NCBI RefSeq assembly: GCF_000270245.1
Contig: NC_015635.1
Coordinates: forward strand, 5,208,001-5,272,000
DNA: 64,000 nucleotides
Source: Microlunatus phosphovorus NM-1
Lineage (GTDB): Bacteria > Actinomycetota > Actinomycetes > Propionibacteriales > Propionibacteriaceae
Direction: 5' to 3'
A program made the position numbers and the translations under genes. How positions within the stretch are numbered: position 1 is the stretch's first letter; each line of letters begins with the position of its first letter. A model generated the notes under the pieces. That model was not told where the DNA came from. It searched no databases and was given only the letters and a program-made list of their open reading frames with translations. Below are positions 49,570-57,828 of this stretch, piece by piece.

Positions 49570-50708
49570 GCATCCACCGGTACACGACCGCGTCGGGTGA
49601 GGTTCGCTACCGCGCTCGGGTGAAGTCGCACGGTCGTGCGGTCGCCTCGCGGGTCTTCTCCCGGAAACGTGACGCTGTGGCCTGGGAGCAGGATCAGTAC
49701 CGGCGTCTGCGCAGCGGCGAGTGGCTGGACCCGCGTCGCGGCCGAGTCCCGCTGGGGACCGTGGCTGAGGACTGGCTGGCATCGCGTACGACGGTGAAGC
49801 GGCGCACGTTGGAGAGTGACCGGGGCGTGTGGCGGAACTACATCCGCCCGCGTTGGGAGCATCGGCCCGTCTCCTCGATCACGGCTGCGGACGTGTCGTC
49901 CTGGCTGGGCGACCTCATGGCCCGAGGGCTGGCCCGCTCGACGGTGACGCGGGCGTTGGCGACGTTGCGGTCTCTGCTGTCGTACGCCGTCGCAGATGGG
50001 CGCATCGCGGTGAATCCTGCTGCACTCGTGAAGCCGCCCACCGGTGGTCAGGCTCGACGCGAGGGTCAGATGCTGAGCGTCGAGGAGTTGGCCGCTCTCG
50101 CGGAGGCGTGCCACGGTCGGTACGGCGAGCTGGTCCTGGTGCTCGGGCTGCAGGGCCTGCGCTGGGGCGAGTTGGCCGGCCTGCAGGTCGGTGACCGGGT
50201 GGCGGTGCCTGGGCCTGGGCTGCGCCTGTCGCGGACGGTGCTGGCGAGCAACGGCGGTGGCGCGCTCTACGTCGACACCTTGAAGAACCGGCGTGCCAGG
50301 ACGGTGCCTCTGGTCGCCGCGGTCGTGCCGATCGTGCAGCGCTGGGCTGAGGGCAAGGCGTCGGACGAATGGCTGTTCTCAGCCCCGGAGGGCGGCCCGC
50401 TCCGCGAGACGAACTGGAAGCGATCCGTGCGGTGGTCCGAAGCGACCACGGCGATTGGCCGGTCGCAGCTGCGCGTCCACGATCTGCGGCACACGGCGGC
50501 GTCGATGTGGCTGGGCTCGGGTGCCGATCCGAAGGTGGTGCAGCGGGTGCTGGGACACGCCTCGGCGGCGATGACGATGGACCTCTACGGGCACCTGATC
50601 GACCGCAACCTGTGGGACGCAGCGGCACGTCTCGGGGACATTTCGGGGACACGCGACCCCTCGGACGATGATGAAGACGGTGCGGCCGGGACGGCATCTG
50701 GCTCGTGA
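49566..50708 (+). CDS. int: Tyrosine integrase (AICE2)
   Basis: 380 aa. The N-terminal arm-binding part (YRARVKSHGRAVASRVFSRKRDAVAWEQDQ) and core-binding domain precede the catalytic domain with R in GLRWGELAGL, VHDLRHTAAS, VLGHASAAMTMDLYGHLID (second His and nucleophile Tyr). It ends 15 bp from att copy C at tRNA-Thr. It is much diverged from the AICE1 integrase, so the integration modules have separate origins despite the shared target. Confidence 0.93.
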   Translation: MSIHRYTTASGEVRYRARVKSHGRAVASRVFSRKRDAVAWEQDQYRRLRSGEWLDPRRGRVPLGTVAEDWLASRTTVKRRTLESDRGVWRNYIRPRWEHRPVSSITAADVSSWLGDLMARGLARSTVTRALATLRSLLSYAVADGRIAVNPAALVKPPTGGQARREGQMLSVEELAALAEACHGRYGELVLVLGLQGLRWGELAGLQVGDRVAVPGPGLRLSRTVLASNGGGALYVDTLKNRRARTVPLVAAVVPIVQRWAEGKASDEWLFSAPEGGPLRETNWKRSVRWSEATTAIGRSQLRVHDLRHTAASMWLGSGADPKVVQRVLGHASAAMTMDLYGHLIDRNLWDAAARLGDISGTRDPSDDDEDGAAGTASGS

Positions 50709-50723
50709 CCAGGGCTGATGCTG

Positions 50724-50767
50724 GGAGCCGCCTTGGGGATTTGAACCCCAGACCTACGCATTACGAG
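50724..50767 (-). repeat. Attachment site copy C (within intact tRNA-Thr)
   Basis: 44 bp identical to copies A and B and covering the tRNA 3' half plus two bases beyond the discriminator. Recombination here leaves the tRNA functional because the element supplies the same sequence. Confidence 0.92.
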
Positions 50768-50797
50768 TGCGTTGCTCTACCACTGAGCTAAGGCGGC
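50726..50797 (-). tRNA. tRNA-Thr (CGT anticodon)
   Basis: 72 bases. The acceptor stem is GCCGCCT/AGGCGGC. The D arm includes GCTCAGTGGTAGAGC, the anticodon stem ACGCA/TGCGT encloses the loop CTCGTAA with anticodon CGT, and the TPsiC arm is GGGGTTCAAATCCCC. CCA is not encoded. It is the only complete copy in the window and the integration target of both AICEs. A TATAGT -10 box lies upstream on the minus strand. Confidence 0.95.
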
Positions 50798-50831
50798 AAG
50801 CGCGTACGCCGCAGCGGACACGCGAGCGCCA

Positions 50832-50837
50832 ACTATA
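50832..50837 (-). promoter_or_regulatory. -10 box of the tRNA-Thr gene
   Basis: TATAGT on the minus strand, 34 bases before the tRNA 5' end. A matching -35 box is not obvious. Confidence 0.5.
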
Positions 50838-51160
50838 GCGAGCAACCTCGCGCCACCGCGACACGGCGAGACGGGCGACCTGCATGATGACACTCGGACT
50901 CGTCGCCTCATGGGAGCGCCGACCCGACCGCCTGCATCCTCACCAAGTTCACCGCCGGTCCTCAGGTGGATCACAGCTTCAAAGACGAGACTCAACGCAT
51001 TCTGATTCGGGCTCAGCACCCTCCCTCTCCCGACAGCCGGAGTGCTCGCCCGACAGCCAAGGTGTTCCACCCAGAACTGAGGGCCCGGGCGGCTTGTTCC
51101 CCGGGCTCTCGGTTCACCCCAATGGCCCAGCCCGCTCCCGAGCGGTTGCATCACACCTGG
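50838..51160. other. Non-coding interval between tRNA-Thr and the hydrolase gene
   Basis: About 320 bp. Short frames on both strands lack motifs. The phrase CCCGACAGCC occurs twice near 51030-51060. No RNA gene or insertion sequence is seen. Confidence 0.45.
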
Positions 51161-52777
51161 TCAGCAGCGAGTTCCCGCGGTCGGCATCGCGCCAGTCAGC
51201 AGATAGGCCTGGACATAACGACGGATGCAGGGACTCTGGCTGTAGGCAAGATGCCCCTCACCTCTTAGGGTCAGCAGCTGACCGGACTCGAGCTGGTCAG
51301 CCATCCGCTCGGCGTACTCGTACGGCGTCGCCGGGTCCCCGGTCGTGCCGATGACCAGGACCGGCGCAGTTCCCTCACCGGTGATCCTCGACAGCTTGGG
51401 CGCCGACGCAACCGGCCACAACGGACAGCTCAGATCCGCGCCGGCGAACGGCCCCAGGACCGGCGCGCGCTTCGCTTTGGCGTCCGCCTCTCGCCACGCC
51501 TTCGCCACGCTGTCCTCCGGGGAGTCGAGGCAGCGGATGGCCTCGAAGGAGAACTGCAGCTGGCCGTACTGACCGTTCTTGCCACGCTCGTTGTAGACGT
51601 CGGCGAAATACAGCAGATAGCGGCCATCACGATCATCGATGGCCATCTCCAGGGCTCGCTCCAGATAGCGCCAGCCCTCCTCGTTCTCGTACAGCACAGC
51701 CAAGATCCCGGTCAGCCCCAGTTGCTGGGTGAGCTCAGCCCGACCACCGTCGATCGGCTTGTCGTCCAGGCCGCGCAGCAAGTCTCGGATCGAATCGAGC
51801 ACCGCCGCCTTGGTATCGCCGAGCTTGCACTCGTGTTCTGCACACCAGGCGGCGAAGCTGTTGAGCGCCCGCTCGAAACCATCCAGCTGGCTGATGCGCT
51901 TGTCATCAGTGAGATTGACGGCGCCGTCCAGGGCCACTCGGCCTACCTGCTGCGGATAGAGCTCGGCATAGTAGGCGCCTATCTTGGTGCCGTAGGAGAA
52001 GCCGAGATAGTTCAGCCGATCCTCGCCCGTCAGCTGTCGCAGCAGATCGAGATCATGCACCGTCTCGACGGTGGAGATGTGGGCCAGCAAGGCACCCGAC
52101 CGATCGAGGCAGCCGCGACCGAAGTCGAGCTGGGATTGCTCCAGCCCGGCCTCCTCGGCCGCATCGTCGGGCGAGATGTCGACGGAGGTATACGCGTCCA
52201 TCGCCTTGCCATTGGCACAGACGACCGGTGTCGACGCACCGGTGCCGCGCGGATCCCAACCGATGAGGTCGTAGCGCTCCAGCCCTTTCGCGTCGAACCG
52301 GGCCACCAAGTCGACCCCCGACGCCCCCGGGCCACCCGGATTGAGGAACAACGTACCGACCCGAGGCTGCTCACTGGCCGCCCGCTTGGCCAGCGCCAGC
52401 GTGATGGCCTGCCCGTCCGGTTCGGCGTAGTCCAGCGGCGCCTTCACCACCGCGCATTGCAGGCCCTTGTCGCCGCAGTCCGACCAGGCGATCCGCTGAT
52501 CGAGATAGCGCTGCTTGCCATGCCCGGGCGGTGGGTTGGTGAAGCCGCGCGGCTGTACGTCGGTGATCGGCAGGATCGGGCGCCCTGCCTCGGACCGCGA
52601 AGCCCCCGGTCGGATCGCCGATGCCGTCGACGACTCGATGGGCGCCTCGGTCTGCGCTGGGTCAGGCGCAGCGGTTCTGCTGACGTACGGGAGGAGCGCC
52701 GAGCCCAGGATCACCGCCAGGACGGACACCAGCGCCACCACGACAACGACACGTTGTCGGCGACTTCGGGGCGGCAT
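51161..52777 (-). CDS. Exported alpha/beta hydrolase, tripeptidyl aminopeptidase type
   Basis: 538 aa. The N-terminus is basic with a hydrophobic stretch at about 9-30 (VVVVVALVSVLAVILGSALLPYV), a signal peptide or anchor. The hydrolase fold has oxyanion strand LFLNPGGPGASG, nucleophile elbow GFSYGT (Ser near residue 258), GTTGDPATPYEYA (acid) and LRGEGHLAY (His). The extra C-terminal TAP-like part with SCPLWP matches SlpD/SlpE-type tripeptidyl aminopeptidases, which remove tripeptides from exported proteins. The gene stands alone, 62 bp after the PSP1 gene on the same strand. Confidence 0.85.
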   Translation of the reverse strand: MPPRSRRQRVVVVVALVSVLAVILGSALLPYVSRTAAPDPAQTEAPIESSTASAIRPGASRSEAGRPILPITDVQPRGFTNPPPGHGKQRYLDQRIAWSDCGDKGLQCAVVKAPLDYAEPDGQAITLALAKRAASEQPRVGTLFLNPGGPGASGVDLVARFDAKGLERYDLIGWDPRGTGASTPVVCANGKAMDAYTSVDISPDDAAEEAGLEQSQLDFGRGCLDRSGALLAHISTVETVHDLDLLRQLTGEDRLNYLGFSYGTKIGAYYAELYPQQVGRVALDGAVNLTDDKRISQLDGFERALNSFAAWCAEHECKLGDTKAAVLDSIRDLLRGLDDKPIDGGRAELTQQLGLTGILAVLYENEEGWRYLERALEMAIDDRDGRYLLYFADVYNERGKNGQYGQLQFSFEAIRCLDSPEDSVAKAWREADAKAKRAPVLGPFAGADLSCPLWPVASAPKLSRITGEGTAPVLVIGTTGDPATPYEYAERMADQLESGQLLTLRGEGHLAYSQSPCIRRYVQAYLLTGAMPTAGTRC

Positions 52778-52839
52778 TCCTCTGACTATAGGTGGGCTGA
52801 CCGCGAGTCGGCTGCTGGCTCGTCACCGATGTCGGGTGC

Positions 52840-53694
52840 TCAGCCAGCAGCTTGTGCATTGCGCGGACTGCGTTGGTTGTACGCAGCGCGTGAGGGGCAC
52901 ACATCCGCCTTGGCGCAGACCTGCACGCCGGCGCCCTTCACCCGTACGACAACGGCATCCGCCGGCACTTGGTGGGCGATCACCGTGCCGTCGCCGGCCG
53001 GCGTGCTGACCTGGCTGCCCACCGCGGGGGCTGACTGGGCGAAGTCCAGGTAGAGCGGGTGCTCGAACTTCAGGCAGCACATCAGCCGGCCGCAGGCACC
53101 TGAGATGCGCAGCGGGTTGGCGGGCAGGTCCTGCAGTTTCGCCATGCGCAGACTGACCGGCTCGAACCCGGTGAGGAACGTGGCGCAGCACAGCTCCCGA
53201 CCACACGAGCCGAGCCCGCCGACCAGCTTCGCCCCGTCGCGGGAGCCGATCTGGCGCAGGTCGATCCGGGCTCTCAGCGCGCGAGCCAGGTCGCTGACCA
53301 GTCCGCGGAAGTCGACCCGATGCGGAGCCGTGAAGTAGATGAAGATCAACTCGTCGAAGTCTTTCCCGTGGTCGAGGTAGTCGACGCCCATCACCTTCAT
53401 CGGCAAGTCGTGCCGCTTGATCAGCCGCTTGGCGACGACCTTCGCCTCAGCCCGGCGCTGGCGGTTCGCCGCGTCCCGGTCGAGCTGTGCCTGCTCGGCA
53501 CGTCCTGCGCAGCGCGGCAACTCACCGAAGTCCACATCGGAGACGTATTCCGGGGCCCAGACGCACTCGGCCACCTCCGGCCCGGACTCGGTGGGCACCA
53601 GCACCTTCTCGCCGACGGTATAGGCCTCATCGCCGGCATCGAGGTAGTAGAGGCGGCCATATCTCGTGAACGAGACGGCCATCACCCGAGCCAT
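52840..53694 (-). CDS. PSP1 domain protein (RicT/YaaT-like)
   Basis: 284 aa. The PSP1 domain has YVSDVDFGELPRCAGRAEQ, then KVMGVDYLDHGKDFDELIFIYFTAPHRVDFRGLVSDLARALRARIDLRQIGSRDGAKLVGGLGSCGRELCC and SGACGRLMCCLKFEH. The paired cysteines are the ligands for iron-sulfur binding in the RicT complex of Bacillus, which affects RNA processing. In many actinobacteria this gene lies near holB and tmk, as here, 2.6 kb apart with four genes between. The variable C-terminus ends in a basic tail. Confidence 0.88.
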   Translation of the reverse strand: MARVMAVSFTRYGRLYYLDAGDEAYTVGEKVLVPTESGPEVAECVWAPEYVSDVDFGELPRCAGRAEQAQLDRDAANRQRRAEAKVVAKRLIKRHDLPMKVMGVDYLDHGKDFDELIFIYFTAPHRVDFRGLVSDLARALRARIDLRQIGSRDGAKLVGGLGSCGRELCCATFLTGFEPVSLRMAKLQDLPANPLRISGACGRLMCCLKFEHPLYLDFAQSAPAVGSQVSTPAGDGTVIAHQVPADAVVVRVKGAGVQVCAKADVCPSRAAYNQRSPRNAQAAG

Positions 53695-53806
53695 GGGCCA
53701 AGGCTAAGCCCGTTGAGCGGTGCTGAGCGCCATCAGGTTCGTAACGGACTGGTCACCCTGCCGTCACCTTGACGCCAACTTGTCGCCAAGCTGCGCGCGG
53801 AGCGCT

Positions 53807-53899
53807 TCGCGCCGCCGGGCCAACAACGCCCACCGCCCATGCCGAACCGCCCACGGCGAGCACAAGGACGTCTCGCGCCGCCGGGCCACGAACGATCGG
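53807..53899. repeat. Intergenic repeat family 2, two units
   Basis: Units near 53807-53830 and 53872-53899 read, on the minus strand, TGGCCCGGCGGCGCGA, the second preceded by CGATCGTTCG. This matches the GTGGCCCGCGGGCGC family at 8831 and 57556. They fill the gap between the PSP1 and Rpf-like genes. Confidence 0.55.
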
Positions 53900-54613
53900 C
53901 TAGCGCAGCCGGATCTTGGTGCCGTGCTTGATGTGCGCCTTGGGCCGCTTGACGACCTTGCCGACGTTGAGCCGGTAGACCGCCTGCCACCCGCCCTTGA
54001 CGTAATAACGCTTCGCGAGCTCCTTCAGCGAATGGGTCTTCTTGGTGACGGTGGCGACCTTGGTGGCCTTCAGCTTCTTGATCTTGGCGGCTTTGGCCTT
54101 CTTCTGTGCCTTGGTCAACGCCGGTTTCGCGTGCCGGTTGGCCTTGCCGGTCTTCTTGGTCAGCCCCGCCTTGCGAGCGCAACCGCCCCAGGCACCAGGT
54201 CCCTGGCCAGCGAGCACCCGACGGGCGATGGCGATCTGCTCGGCTTTGCTCGCCTTGTGCGCCTGCTTGCCGTACTTCTTGCCGCCGTACGCGCGCCAGG
54301 TGCTGGCCGAGAACTGCAATCCGCCGTAGTAGCCGTTGCCGGTGTTGATCTTCCAGCGACCGCCGCTCTCGCACTTGGCGACGCGGTTCCAGACGTTGCC
54401 CTTGGCCTCGGCCGGCTTGGCCGCGCCGAACGACATGCCGACGACCAGGGCGACTGCTGCGACGACGCCGATCAGCCGACGCAGCGCGATGGGTACCCAG
54501 GCTGCGGTTCGACCGGAGGTCGCCGGTACTGACGCGATCGGTTCTGGTCCGGCCGGTTCCGATGTGGGTCCTGACGCGGAGCTGCCTGTGATCGTCACGT
54601 CTGGGGTCGTCAT
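53900..54613 (-). CDS. Rpf-like secreted lytic transglycosylase with LysM-like tail
   Basis: 237 aa from the ATG at 54613 (AAGGGA upstream; the frame opens at 54637). A proline/serine-rich N-terminus leads to a membrane or signal helix at about 45-62. The resuscitation-promoting-factor domain follows: NVWNRVAKCESGGRWKINTGNGYYGGLQFSASTWRAYGG with the catalytic Glu in CESGG and two Cys that pair (CESGG and WGGCARK). A Lys/Ala-rich linker ends in a LysM-like repeat (THSLKELAKRYYVKGGWQAVYRLN). It would cut peptidoglycan in the wall and help regrowth from dormancy. Confidence 0.88.
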   Translation of the reverse strand: MTTPDVTITGSSASGPTSEPAGPEPIASVPATSGRTAAWVPIALRRLIGVVAAVALVVGMSFGAAKPAEAKGNVWNRVAKCESGGRWKINTGNGYYGGLQFSASTWRAYGGKKYGKQAHKASKAEQIAIARRVLAGQGPGAWGGCARKAGLTKKTGKANRHAKPALTKAQKKAKAAKIKKLKATKVATVTKKTHSLKELAKRYYVKGGWQAVYRLNVGKVVKRPKAHIKHGTKIRLR

Positions 54614-54800
54614 GCCGTTCCCTTCGCTCGCTTTCACCCACGCTGGTCAGCGCCGGCCCTGGCACTTCGGTCACCGGTCCATAACGACGGCAGTCGCGAA
54701 GGGAAGTGGACTGCGTGTTTGATAACGAAACGGACACGAAGCTCGGGCCACGGTAGGGGACTTCGGAGCCTCCGGGCAAATCGCGCGGTCGACTGCTGAC

Positions 54801-54857
54801 TCCGACTTGTCAGACTGCAGGGTCGCTCCAGCGACCCCCTCCGTCTGACAAGTCGGA
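54801..54857. terminator. Long nested hairpin between rpf-like and DUF2461 genes
   Basis: Outer arms 54801-54815 and 54843-54857 pair perfectly over 15 bp. Inner arms 54820-54827 (GGGTCGCT) and 54830-54837 pair over 8 bp with a two-base loop. It starts six bases after the DUF2461 stop on the minus strand. There is no T run, so it is a stem-only terminator, an RNA-stability element or a regulatory leader. Confidence 0.55.
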
Positions 54858-54862
54858 CTCGG

Positions 54863-55492
54863 TTACCCGTCGGCTACCGCGGCGGCGACCCATTCGACGA
54901 GCGGACGGGCGGCGGTCCAGTCCGTACGCAGCCGGTCAGCGAACTCAGCGGTGTGCACGACCGGGTCGTTGTCATAGCGTCGGCTCGCGAACATCGTCTT
55001 GTGCCGCAGCAGATCCAGATGCGGATGGTCGGCGGACCAACCACGAGGTGTGGTCCGGAGCCGATCGCCGGATATCTCCCAGCCGTCGCGTTCCAACTCC
55101 GCGATCAGTCCCCGCAGTCGTTCACCATCAAGGTCCACGTGGTGTCGGATGGCGGCCAGCGCTTTCGCATCTGCGGCGTACCAGCCCGCACCCACCAACA
55201 CGCCGGCCGCGTCGACGTGTACGTACCAACCACCGCCGGGAAAGGCGGCCACGAACACGCCTTGATGCGTCTTGTACGGCGTCTTGTCTTTGGAGAACCG
55301 GACGTCACGATAGGGCCGGAACAGCTTCGGCTCACCGAAGTCGGCAGCCACCTGATCCATCAGGTCACTCATCGGCCGCTGCACAGCCTCGTCATAGACC
55401 GACTTGTGCGCCTGCCAGAAGGTCTTCGAGTTGTCTTGCTCCAGATCGTCATAGAAGTCCAGCGCCGCAACAGGGATGCCCTCGAAACTCAC
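54863..55492 (-). CDS. DUF2461 family protein
   Basis: 209 aa. The family pattern FYDDLEQDNSKTFWQAHK at residues 12-29, PYRDVRFSKDKTPYKTHQG at about 60-78, and GGWYVHVDAAGVLVGAGWYAAD at 87-108 are all present, and the length is normal (TIGR02453). The biochemical role of the family is unknown. It is a single-gene unit ended by the hairpin at 54801. The upstream gap to the GNAT gene is 143 bp, with the two divergent. Confidence 0.88.
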   Translation of the reverse strand: MSFEGIPVAALDFYDDLEQDNSKTFWQAHKSVYDEAVQRPMSDLMDQVAADFGEPKLFRPYRDVRFSKDKTPYKTHQGVFVAAFPGGGWYVHVDAAGVLVGAGWYAADAKALAAIRHHVDLDGERLRGLIAELERDGWEISGDRLRTTPRGWSADHPHLDLLRHKTMFASRRYDNDPVVHTAEFADRLRTDWTAARPLVEWVAAAVADG

Positions 55493-55635
55493 TCGCTCAC
55501 CCTAGGACTTCGTGCCACGTTGGTGAGAGCCGCAACCGGTGACAAAACAGCGCCTCAAACCCCTCACCACGGCGTGTCGCCCCCCTACGTCGATTGAGCC
55601 ACGGGTTTGTCACGGGCCCACGTAGTGTTCCTGCT

Positions 55636-55731
55636 GTGATCAGGGATGCCAGGCCCGGAGACCTCGACGCAGTGATGCAGTTCCTCGAGCCTGACGCCAA
55701 GACTGCCTATCTGGCCAAGCCGGTCTCATGA
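55636..55731 (+). pseudogene. Short open frame resembling a GNAT N-terminus
   Basis: A 31-codon frame from a GTG: VIRDARPGDLDAVMQFLEPDAKTAYLAKPVS. IRDARPGDLDAV is the usual first strand and helix of an acetyltransferase, but the frame stops at once. Its TGA overlaps the ATG of the GNAT gene (ATGA). It may be a leftover of a truncated acetyltransferase or a translated leader that couples to the next gene. Confidence 0.4.
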
Positions 55732-56243
55732 GTGTCACCGTCCGCCTGGTCTCGGCGCACGACGTCGTCGAGCTCACGGCGCTGGTCGCGACCAATCTCG
55801 ACTTCCTCGCTCCCTGGGATCCACAACGCGCGCCGGATTTCGCCACGGAGACGGCCCAGCGGCGACTGATCGCCGATGCGATCGCCCGACATGACCGCGG
55901 TGAGATGGTGCCGTTGGTGATCCTGGTCGAGGAGCGCATCGTCGGCCGGATCACGGTGAACGACATCATTCGTGGCTCTTTCCATTCGGCTCACCTGGGC
56001 TACTGGGTGAGCGAGAGTCACAACGGTCAGGGAGTCGCGACCGCCGCTGTGGCGGCCACCATGGACTTGGCTTTCGGCGAGTACGGTCTCCACCGGCTCC
56101 AGGCCGCGACCCTGCTGCACAACCACGGATCGCAGCGGGTCCTGGAGCGCAACGGATTCTCGCTGATCGGTCGGGCGCCACGCTATCTGCGGATTGCCGG
56201 GGAATGGCAGGATCATCTGCTCTTCCAGCGCCTCGCCGACTAG
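55728..56243 (+). CDS. GNAT N-acetyltransferase (RimJ/RimL type)
   Basis: 171 aa. The fold is complete: DVVELTALVATNLDFLAPW, strand VPLVILVEERIVGRITVNDI, the acetyl-CoA loop region HLGYWVSESHNGQGVATAAVAATMDLAF (a Q/RxxGxA/G-like P-loop, NGQGVA), and LHRLQAATLLHNHGSQRVLERNGFSLIGRAPRYLRIAGEWQDHLLFQRL, typical of RimJ-type ribosomal or small-molecule acetyltransferases. The acceptor is unknown. It ends 22 bp from the convergent holB. Confidence 0.88.
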   Translation: MSVTVRLVSAHDVVELTALVATNLDFLAPWDPQRAPDFATETAQRRLIADAIARHDRGEMVPLVILVEERIVGRITVNDIIRGSFHSAHLGYWVSESHNGQGVATAAVAATMDLAFGEYGLHRLQAATLLHNHGSQRVLERNGFSLIGRAPRYLRIAGEWQDHLLFQRLAD

Positions 56244-56265
56244 GTCTGTCCCCTCTGGCCCTTGA

Positions 56266-57426
56266 TCAGGGCCGGGCGAGACTGATCAGGGTCGATTCCA
56301 CCGCCAGCAGGGGTGCCACGTTGCCCTCCAAGGCTTCCCGACAGCCGAGTAAGGCGTCGATCTTACGAAGGGTCGTCTCTGGGGTGGACTTGCGAGCGAG
56401 TACGGCGATCTTCGGCGCGAGATCCTCGTTGATCAACGGCGCCCCAGCATTGGTCTGAACGGCGAGCAGGTCGCGATAGAAGCTGGTCAGCTCGGTCAGC
56501 GCGCGGTCGATGGCGTCGCGCTGCAACCGCTTGACCCGCGCCTTCTGCTGATCCTCCAGGTCCTTGATCGCCGCGGAGGCCTGGCGCGGCCGGGCACCCT
56601 TGGTGCCGAAGCCCAATGCCTCCTCCAGCTCCCGACGCTCCTTCGCGTCGAGATCGGCGGTGGCAGCGCCGGCCTCCTCGGATGCCGTCTTGACCAGGGT
56701 CGCCGCGGCATTCAGGCAGGCCGAGAGATCCTTGAGCTGGAAGGGAATCTGCAGGATCGCGGCCCGCCGATCGCGGGCATCCTCGTGACGTGCCAGCGCT
56801 CGTGCCCGACCGACGTGCCCTTGGGATGCCCGGGCGGCATAGGCGGCAAGCTCAGGCTCGATGCCATCGCGAGTCTCCAGCAGCCGGGCAACCGCATCGA
56901 TGGTCGGGGTCTGCAGGGTGAGCGACCGGCAGCGAGATCGGATGGTCGCCACCACATCATCGGCGGTCGGCGCGCACAGGATCCAGACGGTGCGCGGCGC
57001 CGGCTCTTCGATCGACTTCAACAGCGCGTCCGCGCCTCGCTCGGTGACCCGGTCGGCGTCTTCGATCACGAGCACCTGATGGCCCCCGAGGGTCGGACTC
57101 ATGGAGGCTCTGCGGACCAGCTCGCGTACCTCGTCGACACCGATGGACAACAGCTCGGTGCGGACCAAGGTGACGTCGGGATGGGCCCCGGACAAAGCCG
57201 TACGGCAGTCGGTGCAGTCCCCGCAGCCACCACGCGAGCACTGCAATGCGGCGGCAAAGGCCCGGGCTGCATTGGAGCGCCCCGAGCCAGGCGGCCCGGT
57301 GACCAGCCAGGCATGCGACATCGCATGCCCTCGCCCGGAGACGGCGCGCTGCAACACGGCAACTGATCGCTCCTGGCCGATCAGGTCAGACCACACGCCT
57401 GCAGGCAGGGTCGGACTCGTCGGCAT
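56266..57426 (-). CDS. holB: DNA polymerase III delta-prime subunit
   Basis: 386 aa from the ATG at 57426; the frame extends to 57456. WSDLIGQERSVAVLQRAV opens the AAA+ clamp-loader fold. The Walker A site is degenerate, GPPGSGRSN (Arg for Lys), as expected for delta-prime, which does not hydrolyse ATP. The zinc motif CSRGGCGDCTDC is intact. VLVIEDADRVTERGADALLKSIEEPAPRTVWILC carries Walker B and the sensor. It is part of the sliding-clamp loader. It lies downstream of tmk on the same strand, as in many bacteria, but 700 bp of repeats separate them. Confidence 0.93.
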   Translation of the reverse strand: MPTSPTLPAGVWSDLIGQERSVAVLQRAVSGRGHAMSHAWLVTGPPGSGRSNAARAFAAALQCSRGGCGDCTDCRTALSGAHPDVTLVRTELLSIGVDEVRELVRRASMSPTLGGHQVLVIEDADRVTERGADALLKSIEEPAPRTVWILCAPTADDVVATIRSRCRSLTLQTPTIDAVARLLETRDGIEPELAAYAARASQGHVGRARALARHEDARDRRAAILQIPFQLKDLSACLNAAATLVKTASEEAGAATADLDAKERRELEEALGFGTKGARPRQASAAIKDLEDQQKARVKRLQRDAIDRALTELTSFYRDLLAVQTNAGAPLINEDLAPKIAVLARKSTPETTLRKIDALLGCREALEGNVAPLLAVESTLISLARP

Positions 57427-57555
57427 GTGCCCTAGTCTGCCCGCCACCACCGACAACCGCCCAACTCAGGGCGCACGCCGACTGCGTCAGGTCGGCGGGT
57501 GGGTCACAGAACCGGTGAGCGGCCAGGGCCGCCCGTCGCCCTGTTGGTCTTGGTC

Positions 57556-57795
57556 TTCTTTGGCCCAGTGGCGCGATACGTACTCCGGCCACGCCTGACC
57601 ACCGATCGTCTCTGGCCCCCAGGCGCAAGATGTACGGGCACGGCGCCCAGCCCGTGGTCGTCTGTGGCCCCCGGGCACAAGCCGTACTCCAGCCACGCGT
57701 GACCACCGATCGTCTCTGGCCCGCGGGCGCAAGACGTACGGGCACGGTACGGCACGGGTGGTCTCGTTCGTGACCCGCAGTCGCAAACCGTGCTC
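57556..57795. repeat. Intergenic repeat family 2, about four units
   Basis: Units with CGATCGTCTCTGGCCC followed by GCGGGCGCAAGACGTACGGG or close variants start near 57601, 57653, 57707 and 57760, with a diverged one at 57562. CCAGCCACGCGTGACCACC links two of them. Related clusters are at 8831-9005 and 53807-53899. Confidence 0.65.
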
Positions 57796-57828
57796 CGGCC
57801 AGCTTCGCCTTGCCGACAGCCACCCAAC

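Larger units (their letters stand above)
38146..50767 (+). mobile_element. AICE2, second integrative conjugative element at tRNA-Thr (12.6 kb)
   Basis: Bounded by the att repeats at 38146 and 50724. The core genes at 44928-50708 are colinear and closely similar to those of AICE1. Cargo at 38667-43221 comprises a toxin-antitoxin-chaperone set and a regulator-phosphatase cassette, followed by a GntR/HAD control pair. It borders the intact tRNA-Thr gene. Confidence 0.88.

Noticed and set aside
54614-54800. Possible c-di-AMP (ydaO-type) riboswitch before the rpf-like gene
   Set aside because: Such riboswitches are known before actinobacterial rpf genes, but I could not find the conserved core motifs in this leader.
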